Assembly: GCA_030062745.1 (NCBI GenBank)
Contig: CP099849.1
Span: 18,460,144-18,524,143, forward strand
Length of the DNA: 64,000 nucleotides
Reading direction: 5' to 3'
Source: Capitulum mitella
Lineage: Eukaryota > Arthropoda > Thecostraca > Pollicipedomorpha > Pollicipedidae
Position 1 is the stretch's first letter. Every line of letters starts with the position of its first letter. The translations under genes were made by a program, and so were the position numbers. The notes beneath the pieces were generated by a model, which ran no database searches, had not been told where the DNA came from, and saw only the letters and a list, made by a program, of their open reading frames with translations. Below, one piece after another: positions 62,738 through 64,000 of this stretch.

Positions 62738-64000
62738 ATGACGATGAACTGGACTGATTATATTGTTGACCATCCGATACCGATTGAAATCACACCGAAA
62801 TATTCCTCCAGTTTTAAACTAGCACAGGAACTAATCCTTTCGACTTCGGCCTCGTCGCCGCTGGAACCAGAGCAACAGCACTCAGCCTCAGCCTCACCCG
62901 CACCCGAGGCAGAGGGGCCGACTGAAGTGCGCCGGCACTCGGCCTCACCTAGGCCAGAGAAGCATGGGCCAGCAGCAACGCCTCGCGCCGAGCCCGTATC
63001 GGAAGACTTCTTCATTCACCTGGACGAAAAAGAGACTGGCAACATGTTCTCGGCCATCACCTTAAAAAGGGGTGGTGAAGTACACTTTTTCTGCTTTTTG
63101 CCGCGCGTCTACTGGACCTAAATGACTGTTAGGTACACGCTACCGCCATGTAAAAAATGGGTTGCAGGAACATTTGCGGCTCATTTTTTTGCCAGCCGCG
63201 CCTATGTCGTTCGCCAGGTTATCGCGGGTATAAATTCACCGTCGAAAAGCCCCGCACTATGGGCAAAGCCGTGGTGCATTGCCAAAGGTTAAGTGTCGGG
63301 AGCACAGCACACTGCACCTACCAGCCCACCGATACCTGACGGGGACTGGCCGCTCTCACGCCGCTGACTGTGTGGCACATGAGGGACCGTTCCTCGTCAG
63401 GCAGCAGATGATCAGCGCTGCCCCACAAGACCAGCTGGCCGACGGCAACCTGACTGAAGCGCCTCCCGCTCAGGTTCTTCGTCAGGCGGCGTATGAGCGC
63501 CGGGCTTCAGAGAGATATCCCACCGACTGGTCAGAAGACCTGGCCTCCGCTGTGGAGATCCCTCGAGCGGAGGATATGTCGAGTACGAGCGTCATCGGCG
63601 GCGTCCAGTTCACCGGGAAGATCCCGATGGTCGTGCATTTGTACCGGGAAGACTGCGCGCAAATATCATATAAAACTATCGGCCCTGCATTTGGACGCCA
63701 CAGGCTCCGTGACCCGGCAGGTAGGAGACAAGCGGCCCTACCTCTACGCGCTCATCGTTCAGAGTCCCGAGGGCAGCTAACCACTGACCCACCTTCTGGC
63801 TGAGAGCCACACAGTGCCCACCATCTTGCACTTCGTAGCTCAGCTATCCTGAGACTACAAACTGGTCAACCAGGAGCAGCTGGCCCCGTCGAGAGTTGTA
63901 ATGGATTTCAGCTGGGCCCTGCTCCACGCTGCGTCCGAGGGTCTCCTGAAAACGACTCTGCAGGAATACCTAAAGGCGTGCTGGCAGATCATCAACGGTC
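62738..64000 (+). pseudogene. Mutator-like (MULE-type) DDE transposase gene, broken, runs off the window
   Basis: The first frame (62738-63121) opens with MTMNWTDYIVDH and a Ser/Pro/Glu-rich region, ending at TAA. A short finger-like segment follows (RGYKFTVEKP ... VVHCQRLSVG ... AHCT, about 63,216-63,320), possibly a degraded FLYWCH-type finger. Then come AAYERRASERYPTDWSEDLA and GGVQFTGKIPMVVHLYREDC (63,480-63,660). After a frameshift: ALHLDATGSVTRQ and RPYLYALIVQSPEGS (to 63,777). After an in-frame TAA: HLLAESHTVPTILHFVAQLS, TGA, then VVMDFSWALLHAASEG and LLKTTLQEYLKACW to the edge. Spaced LDATGS and DFSWA acids fit catalytic positions of animal MULE-type transposases. Two in-frame stops and one or more frameshifts mark it as dead. 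Assignment to MULE is from motif memory. Confidence 0.6.

Overview
The window is animal nuclear DNA, most likely from an arthropod and probably a crustacean. The reasons are split genes with GT/AG introns and no operons, interstitial runs of the arthropod telomere unit TTAGG (read as CCTAA near 3.1-3.4 kb), and a dense load of decayed DNA transposons (piggyBac-like, hAT, a probable Mutator-like element) plus traces of non-LTR retrotransposons. I cannot name the species from this sequence alone.

Two host genes can be rebuilt exon by exon, both on the + strand. (1) 2,044-11,192 is a complete SEC62, the ER post-translational translocon subunit: seven coding exons whose phases join into 396 codons plus stop. 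A GC-rich 3' UTR probably follows, to a poly(A) signal at 12,887. (2) 20,460 to at least 58,597 is the 5' part of a TGF-beta superfamily ligand gene: six exons encode a signal peptide and a propeptide ending in a furin-type RRRR site. The cystine-knot ligand exon or exons are not in the window. Intron 1 of this gene is 19.7 kb and intron 4 is 10.8 kb.

Most of the rest is introns filled with mobile DNA. 3.96-5.17 kb and 35.24-36.46 kb hold a TTAA-flanked 1.2-kb element (family B), the first copy CpG-decayed. 13.84-18.15 kb is a three-layer hAT nest. 20.86-22.03, 47.18-52.54, 52.76-53.99, 54.71-55.91, 59.91-61.13 and 61.59-62.2 kb hold six copies of a second TTAA element (family A). A 4.1-kb hAT element with perfect ends (48,014-52,134) sits inside one A copy. 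28.2-29.3 and 54.2-57.5 kb hold a hAT-ended element packed with degenerate short C/G-bounded units (family F). 36.7-37.5 kb is a LINE reverse-transcriptase remnant, and 62.7-64.0 kb a broken Mutator-like transposase gene.

The observations I consider most novel are these. Families A and B carry nuclear-receptor-type sites: an ecdysone-receptor-like inverted repeat in A, and FTZ-F1-type and DR1 sites in B. Two independent 62-63 bp retroposons consist only of a LINE-like 3' hairpin and an AACC tail, each between perfect 14-15 bp target duplications. Family F is an unusual array-bearing element. A 15-bp minisatellite reads as a pentapeptide-repeat protein on the minus strand. No CRISPR arrays, rRNA genes or convincing intact tRNA genes were seen.
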